In this document: one piece after another, positions 1 through 9,262 of the stretch | Layout of the letters: every line of letters starts with the position of its first letter | Numbering within the stretch: position 1 is the stretch's first letter | Assembly: GCA_009731375.1 (NCBI GenBank) | Contig: BJOX01000157.1 | Span: forward strand, 8,463 to 38,794 | Origin: Paulinella micropora | Taxonomy: Eukaryota > Cercozoa > Imbricatea > Euglyphida | Direction: 5' to 3' | Length of the DNA stretch: 30,332 nt | Notes under the pieces: generated by a model | The model's database searches: none | The model's input: only the letters and a program-made list of their open reading frames with translations | What the model was told of the DNA's origin: nothing | Position numbers and translations under genes: made by a program

Positions 1-135
1 TATCAACCAGCATATGCGGAGTTTAAGATCTTTTACGCGCGCAACGACCCTCCTCCCCAGCATCTACCACCAAAGGGTTATGAGTTGGCGTCACAGTTTA
101 ACGCCTTGAGGCCATTGGGCTGGAACTCTGTTTAG
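1..135 (+). CDS. 3' end of an unidentified protein-coding gene (terminal exon)
   Basis: Frame 1 is open from the first base and stops at TAG 133-135, giving 44 residues that end FNALRPLGWNSV. Composition is mixed and protein-like (PAYAEFKIFYARNDPPP), with no low complexity, in contrast to everything for the next kilobase. The start and upstream exons lie outside the window. I do not recognise the family. It could be the last exon of a spliced gene or a chance open frame; the ordinary codon and residue make-up favours real coding. Confidence 0.5.
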   Translation, partial: YQPAYAEFKIFYARNDPPPQHLPPKGYELASQFNALRPLGWNSV

Positions 136-206
136 CAAGTGTGACTAGGTTTTTTCATCGGGATTTCCCTCAAATATGTCACAGTCAACACTCCAATATA
201 ATATAT

Positions 207-207
<1 letters not shown>

Positions 208-251
<44 letters not shown>

Positions 252-288
252 TGTATATATATATATTATATGTTATATACATATATTA

Positions 289-320
<32 letters not shown>

Positions 321-448
321 GTATATACAAAGCGGACACACACACATACACAGAGCACGCACACACACACGCACAGTGACACACAAACAGTGACATACAC
401 ACAAACACTGACATACACACAAACACACACACATACATACATACATAC
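208..448. repeat. compound microsatellite (AAT)n-(TA)n-(AC)n-(CATA)n
   Basis: An (AAT)n run at about 208-251 passes into imperfect (TA)n, then AC-rich tracts, then (CATA)n. Open frames on both strands over this stretch (for example repeated MYVC) are products of the repeat and are not genes. Confidence 0.9.
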
Positions 449-480
449 ACCTCTAGGTTGAGAATTGGGTTTTCTACATA

Positions 481-570
481 GTACATACATATACATACAT
501 ACATACATACATATACATACATACATACATACATACACATACATACATACATACATACTACATACATATA

Positions 571-603
<33 letters not shown>

Positions 604-672
604 GCATGCATACATACATACATACATGCATGCATGCATAAATACATACATACATACATACATACATACATT
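481..672. repeat. (CATA)n microsatellite
   Basis: Almost pure CATA units with occasional ATAT and TGCA variants. Confidence 0.95.
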
Positions 673-689
673 CCTTCTCACACTTCATC

Positions 690-745
690 TTCCCTCTCAA
701 TCCTACGAGAGGCAAGTTTCAATAAAAGAGTGATTGCGTAAAAAA
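690..745 (-). repeat. dispersed repeat D, copy 1
   Basis: In reverse complement this reads ACGCAATCACT, then ATTGAAACTTGCCTCTCGTA, then a GAGAGGGAAG-like end, matching copies at 2265-2325, 3113-3177 and 3815-3875. It abuts the end of the (CATA)n array. Confidence 0.6.
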
Positions 746-849
746 ACATGCATGCATATGTACATATATAGAAAACCCAGGTTTCAATCTAGGGGGTTTT
801 CAAAGCTACCCTGTAACCATAATAAATAAAGTAACTCAAGCTATTCTGT

Positions 850-1257
850 ACATACATACATACATACATATATACATACATACATACATACATACATATA
901 CATATATACATACATACATACATACATACATACACATACATACATACATATGTACATACATATACATACATACATACATACATACATACATACATACATA
1001 CATACATACATGCATGCATACATGCATGCATACATACATGCATACATACATACATACATACATACATACATGCATGCATACATACATACATACATACATA
1101 CATACAGACACATGCATACATACATACATACATACATAAATACATACATACATAAATACATACATACATATATACATACATACATACATACATACAAACA
1201 TACATACATACATACATATTTACATATACATACATACATACATACATACATACATAG
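850..1257. repeat. (CATA)n microsatellite, about 400 bp
   Basis: CATA units with scattered ATAT, TGCATGCA and AAATA variants. All overlapping long frames come from the repeat. Confidence 0.95.
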
Positions 1258-1325
1258 ATAACGAAACATACACAAGTGTTGCCTGAATAATCCAGTTTTC
1301 CTGGTGGCATCTATGGCGGTGCAGT

Positions 1326-1466
1326 GGGTCGGCTTTGTTCTGTTTCTTGCAATGTGGCAAGGCGGCAGGCAAAAAGAGCCGCTGCTCAAGCTGCAAACTA
1401 GCGCGGTACTGCTCCGTGACATGCCAGCGCATGGCCTGGCAGTTTCATAAGAGTTTGTGTAGCTCT
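1326..1466 (+). CDS. MYND-type zinc finger exon (partial gene)
   Basis: The plus frame is open from 1287. Residues encoded at 1341-1460 carry a MYND finger: QCGKAAGKKSRCSSC, then ARYCSVTCQ, then AWQFHKSLC. Seven of the eight usual zinc ligands have family spacing; the first Cys pair is C-x3-C instead of C-x2-C. MYND fingers bind proline-rich partner peptides and occur in many SET-, ankyrin- and other-domain proteins. No start codon is evident, and a plausible splice acceptor GTGCAG ends at 1324. Downstream the same frame runs into a Ser-coding (TCT)n array, which may be a genuine Ser-rich tail or an intron. Gene boundaries are unknown. Confidence 0.65.
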
Positions 1467-1493
1467 GCTCCTTCTTCTTCTTATTCTTCTTCT

Positions 1494-1525
<32 letters not shown>

Positions 1526-1690
1526 TCCTTCTCCTTCTCCTTCTCCTTCTTCTTCTTCTCCTCCTTTTTCTCCTCCTTCTTCTCCTCCTTGCTCTCCTCC
1601 TTCTCCTCCTCCTCCTCCTCCTTCTTCTTCTTCTTCTTCTTCTTCTTCTTCTTCTTCTTCTTCTTCTTCTTCTTCTTCTTCTTCTTCTGT
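1467..1690. repeat. (CTT)n / (CTC)n tract directly after the MYND finger
   Basis: Polypyrimidine on the plus strand. It reads as polySer in the MYND frame and as polyGlu or polyArg on the other strand. No GT donor is obvious right after the last MYND Cys codon, so polySer coding cannot be excluded. Confidence 0.85.
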
Positions 1691-1819
1691 GTCCTCCTCC
1701 TCTCTCTTTGCTAATACCACTGCCTCTTATGTATGTAAAAGTGATCATACTGCTGTGGCTGCTATTTTTGCTCCTCTTTACATTGCTGCTACTGCTGTCA
1801 GACCTACTACTTTGTCTGT

Positions 1820-1983
1820 CTTTTTTTTTTTTTTTTTTTTGGGGGGTTTTTTTTTTTTTTTTTTTTTTGGGCCCCCCCCCCCCCGCCCCGACCCACCGGC
1901 TTTCTCTCTTTCTGTCGTAGAAGGGGCTTCTGCGCTCTTCCCCTTCCCTATCCCTTCCCTTGTTCTTTCAGCCNNNNNNNNNN
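1820..1983. other. homopolymer blocks and 10-N gap, likely assembly artefact
   Basis: A long T run, six G, another T run and a C run follow one another at about 1820-1882. A gap of exactly 10 N sits at 1974-1983. Confidence 0.7.
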
Positions 1984-2264
1984 CCCTTCTCTCTTTCTTA
2001 CTGTCGAGACTTCTGCGCTTTATCTCTTACCACTCTCCTGCTTCTTCCATTCTTTCTTACATTTTTTACAGTCTTATTTTTTGCCTCTTGATTTTTCTTC
2101 TGAGACTCTTTTTCTCTTTCTTTATTTACCCCTGCCTTTGCACTCTTACTAGTTCGCCTTTTCCTTTCTCAGTTCCTTAATTTCCCTTTTTCCTTCTCCC
2201 ACTTGTGATTTTCCTCTAATTTTTTTCTTCTTTTATTTTATCATTTAATTTAAACTTTTTTTAC
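1984..2264. other. pyrimidine-rich stretch, no gene seen
   Basis: T/C-rich DNA without a convincing exon or domain. Confidence 0.6.
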
Positions 2265-2325
2265 TTTTTACGCAAACAATGTTTCAATAAAACACTTGCC
2301 ACTCGTAGAGCCTGAGTGGGAAGCA
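2265..2325 (+). repeat. dispersed repeat D, copy 2 (left arm of inverted pair)
   Basis: Core ACACTTGCCACTCGTAGAG followed by CTGAGTGGGAAGCAG. It matches 3113-3177 in inverted orientation over about 60 bp. A perfect 12-bp inverted repeat (GGAAGTGGTATC / GATACCACTTCC) follows at about 2339-2413. Confidence 0.65.
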
Positions 2326-2411
2326 GAAGAGATAGAATGGAAGTGGTATCTTTTCTTTTTACGCTTCATTTTGTTTTCCGTTATTGTATCATCATCTCTT
2401 TGATACCACTT

Positions 2412-2413
2412 CC

Positions 2414-2452
<39 letters not shown>

Positions 2453-2563
2453 GATAGAAAAGGAGAGAGAGAGAGAGAGACAGAGAGAGAGAGCGAGACA
2501 GAGAGAGAGAGAGAGCGAGACAGAGAGAGAGAGCGAGAGACAGAGAGAGAGAGAGACAGAGAG

Positions 2564-2599
<36 letters not shown>

Positions 2600-2938
2600 A
2601 GAGACAGAGACAGAGAGAGAGAGAGAGAGCACAAAGAGAGAGAGAGAGAGAGANNNNNNNNNNNNNNNNNNNNNNNNNNNNNNNNNNNNNNNNNNNNNNN
2701 NNNNNNNNNNNNNNNNNNNNNNNNNNNNNNNNNNNNNNNNNNNNNNNNNNNNNNNNNNNNNNNNNNNNNNNNNNNNNNNNNNNNNNNNNNNNNNNNNNNN
2801 NNNNNNNNNNNNNNNNNNNNNNNNNNNNNNNNNNNNNNNNNNNNNNNNNNNNNNNNNNNNNNNNNNNNNNNNNNNNNNNNNNNNNNNNNNNNNNNNNNNN
2901 NNNNNNNNNNNNNNNNNNNNNNNNNNNNNNNNNNNNNN

Positions 2939-2998
<60 letters not shown>

Positions 2999-3014
2999 GA
3001 CAGAGACAGAGACA

Positions 3015-3045
<31 letters not shown>

Positions 3046-3110
3046 CGCGAGAGAGAGAGAAAGAGACAGAGAGACAGAGAGACGGAGAGAGACAGAGCGA
3101 AACAGAGACA
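2412..3110. repeat. (GAAA)n / (GA)n array with a 285-N gap
   Basis: Purine-only repeat with sparse CAGA and CGAG variants. N run at 2654-2938. All frames through it read as RE, SL or similar dipeptide runs and are not genes. Confidence 0.95.
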
Positions 3111-3112
3111 GA

Positions 3113-3177
3113 TGTGCTTCCCACTCAGCTCTACGAGTGGCAAGTATTTTATTACTTGAAAACCCTGCTTGCGTAAA
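3113..3177 (-). repeat. dispersed repeat D, copy 3 (right arm of inverted pair)
   Basis: Reverse complement of copy 2: TTACGCAAGCAG, then AAATACTTGCCACTCGTAGA, then GCTGAGTGGGAAGCAC. Together the two copies bracket the GA array. Confidence 0.65.
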
Positions 3178-3814
3178 AGCCATTACTTCTACTACTCCGG
3201 CCAGTTATATTACTCGGCGGCTCTTTGTTGGCGCGCCGGGTTTGTCATTAAAGCTTTCAACTGTTACTGCAGATTAGGTTTGTAGTGAGTGAGTTCCGGG
3301 CCGGAGATCATTTGTATCATGAGTGATTGGTCATTGCAGGCTAACAAAAATCAGTTCCAGTATCCAGCCCTAGTACTAATCTAACCTTATGCAAAGGGGT
3401 GAGCACGGTCACTCGTGGTCCGGTAAAACCCTGTTAATAAATAACTATTTCTGAAAGTTGAAATTAGTTGCCAGTGGCAAAGCCGGGCGAGAAATAAGGA
3501 TGGTTAAGCATCTACTAGAAGGTGGCGGCTGGGTGACTAAATAACTGTAGTGAGTTAGTCAGTAACACTGAGGCATGTGGACACTGGCAGGCACAGTTCA
3601 AGTTCAAGTTATCGTAGGCCCTGCTGAGACGCCCCGTGATGAAATTTAGCCTACCGTTCGAGTCCTCATGAGTGTCACTCGGACAAGTTGAAGAGAGTCA
3701 TGATTGATAGTCTGTCCCTAAGTCTTTCGTTTTCAACGGTTGACTCCAGGCTCAGTTCTTCTATCATTTTAACATATCTATCATTTTTTAACGCACTGAG
3801 CACTGTTTTATATG
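3178..3814. other. non-repetitive DNA, no gene recognised
   Basis: Mixed-composition sequence. I found no domain and no set of phase-compatible exons. Confidence 0.5.
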
Positions 3815-3875
3815 ATAGTCGGAATACTTGCCTCTCGTAGACTCTGAGCTGAGTGGGAAGAAGACCGAGATGATA
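3815..3875 (+). repeat. dispersed repeat D, copy 4
   Basis: GGAATACTTGCCTCTCGTAG followed by a CTGAGTGGGAAGA end, same orientation as copy 2. Confidence 0.6.
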
Positions 3876-4040
3876 TTAATAAAATGGAACTTCATCTTTT
3901 CCTGGAGTCCCGTGTGTGATTGACCAAACCTTGCTTAGTTGGTGGCACTGTGCCGGCCACGGTTATCATAAGTTGTGTTAATACTTTAAAAAACTTGGGG
4001 GAAAAAAAAAGCTTGGCAAAGTGACTCCCACACAAAAACT

Positions 4041-4042
4041 TG

Positions 4043-4085
<43 letters not shown>

Positions 4086-4229
4086 NNNNNNNNNNNNNNN
4101 NNNNNNNNNNNNNNNNNNNNNNNNNNNNNNNNNNNNNNNNNNNNNNNNNNNNNNNNNNNNNNNNNNNNNNNNNNNNNNNNNNNNNNNNNNNNNNNNNNNN
4201 NNNNNNNNNNNNNNNNNNNNNNNNNNNNN

Positions 4230-4269
<40 letters not shown>
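4041..4269. other. poly-A runs flanking a 144-N gap
   Basis: About 40 A on each side of N 4086-4229. Either a very long A tract that broke the assembly or an artefact. Confidence 0.8.
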
Positions 4270-4270
<1 letters not shown>

Positions 4271-4435
4271 ACGTCACACAGTGACTCGGAAAATCATCAC
4301 CGGGCTGTCAGATTTTTGGACGGTCCGTCGACTGACGACTTGGAATTACACTTAATAATACCAGGATGCATTCAAAGTTGGGCCGGCCGGATATTAACTC
4401 TTACCCCGGCAACAGTGCCCGTTTGTGGATGACTA

Positions 4436-4700
4436 AAACCACATTTGTGGCACGGATCTCGTGGGTTGGGTTAGGGTGGATCAAAGCCACTGTGACATTT
4501 GTGAATTAAAGCCACATTTTAGGGATCAAAGCCGCGTTTGTGGATCATCCACATTTGTGGCCCATGATCAAAACCGGGCCACATTTTGTGGATAAAAGCC
4601 ACCGTGGCATTTGTGGATTTTAGAGTTAATAATTCAGTTTGAAAAGCACTGGCACAGAAGTTTGTCGCAATGACTCACTCCACAAATGTGGCGCTCGCAG
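4436..4700. repeat. cluster of degenerate CCACATTTGTGG motifs
   Basis: At least seven variants of a unit like GATCAAAGCCACATTTGTGG occur at irregular 20-35 bp spacing. CCACA..TGTGG is an interrupted palindrome. A related CCACATTTGTG occurs near 16590. Confidence 0.65.
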
Positions 4701-5604
4701 GGTTAAGGGTTCACTTTGTTGGAACTAATACTAGAATTATAATATTAACTTGATACTGAGTTAGTCAGACCGGCCGTATCAGAGTAAAGTTTTGGTTTTA
4801 ATAATTCGTGTTTTAATAATTCGCGCTATACCTCATCCGCGCAAGCCAGGAGGCGGAGGTTGGATGGTTAAGCTTCAAGTTGGTATTCAAGTCCAAGTCA
4901 CTATTACTCACCGCTTCTGAATGTGGCATTATATTAGTCACAGTATTCGCGTATTAATAACTGATTCAGAGTAACGGTTACTAGATAGTTCATAGTCAAT
5001 TGTGCGTAACGGACTATTTAGTCATTGTGTACTGGATCATAACATTGAGTAGCAGTTACAGTCCGAGTCATAACTGCGCACTTTATCAGACTAGTTTGCT
5101 GTCTGGCTAATCAGTGCTGAGTTTATGCCTTCGGCCCATTCAAGTGTCTTGTGTGCAACCTGATTTCTAACGGAGTCACTGCTTCCGGCGAACCGCAGTG
5201 AAAGGTGAGGTAAGATCTGTGAGTGACCGGCTTATACGTATACCGTAGTAATCAACGGTTATGTAATACTACTGTGGTCGATGCGTTGTCGACACTTGCT
5301 TGGATGCATAGTAGATAGGCCCTGAGGTCTCTGAGGTCTGCTGGTGCGACGGCCCGGTAAACTCGTCAGGGAGCCGGGACTAACTTGAATCTGGGTGGAA
5401 GGCAAGAGCCGGGACTGAGTGGAGTAGATGTGCTCTGGTGTCTCAGGCTTGTATTAATAGAAGAACACACAAAAGCCAAATCATGGTGCACAATGGCTAA
5501 AGGTCACCGTCCGTTATGCCAGCTTGTGACAAATCTATTGCTTGTTTGCAAATTTTTTGTTTGAGCCTCCGATGTGTTGGAGCCTGAGTGCTTGTTTTCG
5601 TCTG
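4701..5604. other. no gene or repeat recognised
   Basis: AT-leaning DNA between the palindromic motif cluster and the retrotransposon. No coding signal seen on either strand. Confidence 0.5.
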
Positions 5605-5609
5605 CATAA
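5605..5609. repeat. target-site duplication, left (CATAA)
   Basis: Matches 16221-16225 exactly. Confidence 0.7.
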
Positions 5610-5849
5610 TATTGACTTACGATATACCAAAGAATGACTTTAATGATTATACTTTACCCAACAGTAACGGATGACTAAAACCATTGGTAGGTATTAATAA
5701 CAGAACGATAACTGGACCCACTTAATGGGGGCAGATATACCCACTCGGTCCATTAAGGTGGATTGGCATTAATTATTCTGATAGGGGATCTAACCGCATG
5801 ACCCGGTTAAACACATGGATATGTTAGTTACCAATTCTATAGTCTAACA
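5610..5849 (-). repeat. outer left LTR (240 bp)
   Basis: On the minus strand it runs TGTTAGACTATAG ... CAATA. About 90% or more identical to the other two LTRs. It lacks a 12-bp insertion found only in the 5859-6106 copy. Confidence 0.85.
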
Positions 5850-5858
5850 TTCATAACC
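5850..5858 (-). other. 9-nt primer-binding-site remnant between two LTRs
   Basis: Minus-strand GGTTATGAA, identical to the nine bases directly after the 5' LTR (15960-15968). Confidence 0.75.
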
Positions 5859-6106
5859 TATTGACTTACGATATACCGAAGAATGACTTTAATGATTATA
5901 CTTTACCCAACAGTAACGGTTGACTAAAACGATTGGTAGGTATTAATAACAGAACAATAACTGGACCCACTTAATCGGGGCACTGATTCTGATATACCCA
6001 CTCGGTCCATTAAGGTGGATTGGCATTAGTTATTCTGATAGGGGATCTAAACGCATAACCCGGTTAAATACATGGATATATTAGTTACCAAATCTATAGT
6101 CTAACA
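5859..6106 (-). repeat. inner left LTR (248 bp), the 3' LTR next to the polypurine tract
   Basis: Minus-strand start TGTTAGAC abuts the purine tract at 6107-6114. Carries a private insertion CTGATTCTGATA (plus strand) relative to the other LTRs. Confidence 0.88.
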
Positions 6107-6114
6107 CTCCCCCT
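6107..6114 (-). promoter_or_regulatory. polypurine tract (plus-strand DNA primer site)
   Basis: Minus-strand AGGGGGAG directly precedes the TGTTAG start of the 3' LTR, the standard position for the RNase H-resistant primer. Confidence 0.8.
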
Positions 6115-7654
6115 GATTACTTTAGATTAGTACAAACTGTGACATAATTAAATATAATCCTTAAGCCTGTGGAAATATGTATTAGCATAAAAATGATGGA
6201 AATTAAATTAATATTACACCTATCGATTATCCACTCCCTCGCCTCTCATAGAAGTAGATACATCGGCTCTGCTAACAGGGATGTCCCATTCAGAGCTATG
6301 CCCCGGCCCATAGCGTAGTACGTGTGACTCACGTACTATAGTCCTGTACTAGCAGTGTGACGTAGGTAGTAGAGCGCTCGCACCCCTCAGTGCTATCCCT
6401 TAATCTAGCTACCTTTATACTGCCTTCCCAGAAACTTATTATTTCTAAATTACTTCAAGGGGAGACTCTAACTGAATGAAATATCATGTTATGATACTAT
6501 CATAGGCAAATATGAGTTGATCCCAGTTGATATAAATTTGAAAAATATGCACCAATAGCCATAAACATAGAATATGCAATCATCATACATGATTTAAATA
6601 GTTAAATATCGGGGAAATATCAAACCCGATTAGCATTGTCAGGAACGCATTGTCTGGGTTCCTGCAAGGTTGTCAAAGCATAAAACATAAAAATGAGCGT
6701 AAATTTTGCGTGAAATTCGCAAACCCGCATATACCCGTCTGCACACACCAATACAACCTTATGCAATGAGACATGCACAGAAACGACAATAAACGCACAT
6801 ATTTATGATGCACATACGATAATGCAATAAAAACAGGTATAATTACTTAATATATGACCGGGCAAATATGACTTATATACAATACGCATGACAAGTAAAG
6901 ATATTACTAGATAGCAGCAAAACAAACATGCTGGGCCTTCGCAGCCTATACGCAGTTATGAACATGCCGGTTCCGCTACCTGAAGCACCTGCTGGTAAGA
7001 TGTATTTAGTCATAGCATATAGATAAACATGTAACCATAAGAAACAACATATGACAACATCATCATGAAATAATTCTGTATAGATGCGCAACATTACCGA
7101 CACTACAACAGAAAACATCAACATGAAGATAATAACATTAAAGGTTGCATTTTAACATTAATTATCTAATACATCTGACGGTTGTCATAGGATACAAGCA
7201 TATACCGAGAAATATGAGCGATCCGATCACATCGACAACTATGTCTGCTATTTAGTTGCGCTAACAAAATTATAACCATAGTACAAAGCTCTCTGGTGAA
7301 CTCATTGGGTCTACTTAGTTTACAATATATATGTCTGGTCATAACTATTACTATTAACTATTATCATGACATTAACTTCGATTAAGTCTATATAGCAAAG
7401 TAGATCATCGACACATGCGATATAATCTATGTAACATGTATAAACTTCTAATGTCGCAATAACAGCAGTGGCTCTCTCTCCCCCTCACTTTTCGGAGTTT
7501 CATGTAGCAAAAGTGAGTTTAGTTGATAAATATTTAGACATTAAAGGAGACAAGAGCAAAATACACAATCAATCAAAATACAGCAAACAATAATGTCATA
7601 ACGCATGGTGCGGAATGCATAATACAACAAAGCAAAGCTATTCAATCGACATTT
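6115..7654 (-). other. long non-coding 3' region of the Copia element
   Basis: AT-rich, 1.5 kb between the pol stop and the polypurine tract. The only sizeable frame (6873-7124, minus) shows no domain or coding bias. Copia elements usually have a short region here. Confidence 0.6.
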
Positions 7655-9262
7655 CTACCGTGACATGCAGATTGGCGAGAATTGCGGGAGTGCAAGAGAT
7701 TTAGTCAGGTAATCTGCTAAATTTTTCTTTGACGCAATTTTGTACAACTGCACGGACCTTGCACGGCACCTGTCGACCAAGTAATGAAAACGCACTGCAA
7801 TGTGTTTAGTACGGTTTTCACCCAAGCCGCGAGCCGAATAGCTCCTGAGTTATCCTCGAGGATCGGGATGGTGCCCGGCGAATACCCCATATCTACTAGC
7901 ACCTTCCGAATGGCCTCTGCCTCCCTAACCGCCTCATTTGCGGCTAAAATCTCAGCTTCGACAGTCGAATTGGCAACAACGGACTGCAACTTAGAGAAAA
8001 CTGAAATCGGGATCAAGTGAAAGAAGAAAATGAAACCACTTCGAGATCTTCTGTCCTCAACACGAGAAGCGAAATCGGAATCGCAATAACCGAACACAGG
8101 GGTCTTTTGCCGGATTTCCTTTGGAATTTCCCCTTCACCGAGCTTGACTGAGTTCTGAGCTAAATGAGTAGGGTCAATGTCCTGAAACGATTCCATCACG
8201 GGCGACCCGGAAAATTGCCTGTGCTTACGCTCCCCCTGTTTAGCGTAACTCCACATCGAAGTGATGGTTTTGTCCGCTCTACGAAAGAAAATCCCACGAG
8301 GAGTAACCAAAAACCTGCAGATCTTATCGATACGCGAATACGCACGAGGGGGGTTCGGAACCATATCCAAAGCTGCCATGTTCAGGGCACAAACGATCAA
8401 AGGCTGAGTGTTGACTGCTACGAAAAGTAAGACACCAATGAGAGTACGAAGATCATACTCTAAAATGGGATGTCCGGGCTTGAGTGGACGAACAACATCA
8501 GAGGTATTGGGGGACTTGGCGGGAATAGCGCCGTCATAGCCAAGCTTGAGCAACACGGCTTTAATATAAATCCTCTGGTGTACAAGGATGCCATTCTCGA
8601 AATGATCGAGCGAAATGTTTTTGAACGATGTGGCAACACCGAGGTCCTTGCATCTCAAACCACTTTTCTGGAAGAACTTAACTAACTCAATGTGTTCTTT
8701 CTCGTTAGCTACATGCAATCCATCATGTACATGAAAGGTGATCAATGTGGTGTGCAGTGGGTTTTTGTTCTTCACAATTGCATACGATGCCTTGTCAATG
8801 GCAAGGGGCTTGAACCCAAACTTAACCACTATCTCATTCAGAACATCGTACCAAAGCCGTCCTGATTCAGGGTGACCGTAATACGCTTTGAGAATGAGCC
8901 ACACCCACCCCACACGTTCAAAACCAGGTGGAGGACGTGCGTAGATGGTTTAAGGCATGATAGCGTGCAAATATGCAGTGACAAAGTCAACAAACATGAA
9001 AAATGTGCGGTGATGAGCAGTAGGAGAATATGGACTTTAGCATTAAAATGAATGCCAGGTTCTATTAAATTTCCTCTTATTGCTGTTCTGGCCTTGCAAT
9101 AAGTACCACCTTTAGGGTCTGGCTTTACCGTATCTACCCATGTTAGTGGTATTATTTTACTGCCGCTTCTCCTCGCCTCTGTCTGTCTCACCCATTCGAA
9201 CGATCTCAACTCTTCCTGCTGCTGTATCTCTTTCTCTCTTGCTGCCTTCTTGTCTTGTGGTT
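7655..9262 (-). pseudogene. Copia pol, reverse transcriptase and RNase H part (broken)
   Basis: RT and RNase H copy element RNA to DNA and remove the template. Visible RT blocks include IIPLTWVDTVKPDPKGG, the first catalytic block FVDFVTAYLHA and YYGHPESGRLWYD. The second catalytic block reads HVHDG at 8722-8733 where the family has two adjacent Asp, so a catalytic Asp is lost. RNase H blocks CDSDFA, RSRSGF, VEAEILAANEA and ILEDNSGA follow, then after a frame change TKHIAVRFHYL and LADYLTKSL, ending at TAG 7655-7657. Breaks: a frame change near 9262, one near 9034, an in-frame TAA at 8950-8952 and one near 7835. Not functional. Confidence 0.9.

Larger units (their letters stand above)
449..797. 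repeat. short inverted repeat flanking a (CATA)n array
   Basis: 449-480 (CTCTAGGTTGAGAATTGGGT then TTTCTAC) reappears in reverse complement at 768-797 with roughly three quarters identity. The two arms enclose (CATA)n at 481-672 and one copy of a dispersed repeat at 690-745. Confidence 0.5.

Noticed and set aside
266-1422. Open frames reading MYVCMYVC or THTYIHTY
   Set aside because: Translations of (CATA)n; no start, domain or codon structure.
6873-7124. 83-codon minus-strand frame in the Copia 3' region
   Set aside because: No domain, AT-driven composition, and no position-specific reason to be coding.
7784-8685. Plus-strand open frames opposite RT and RNase H
   Set aside because: Shadows of the minus-strand pol frame.
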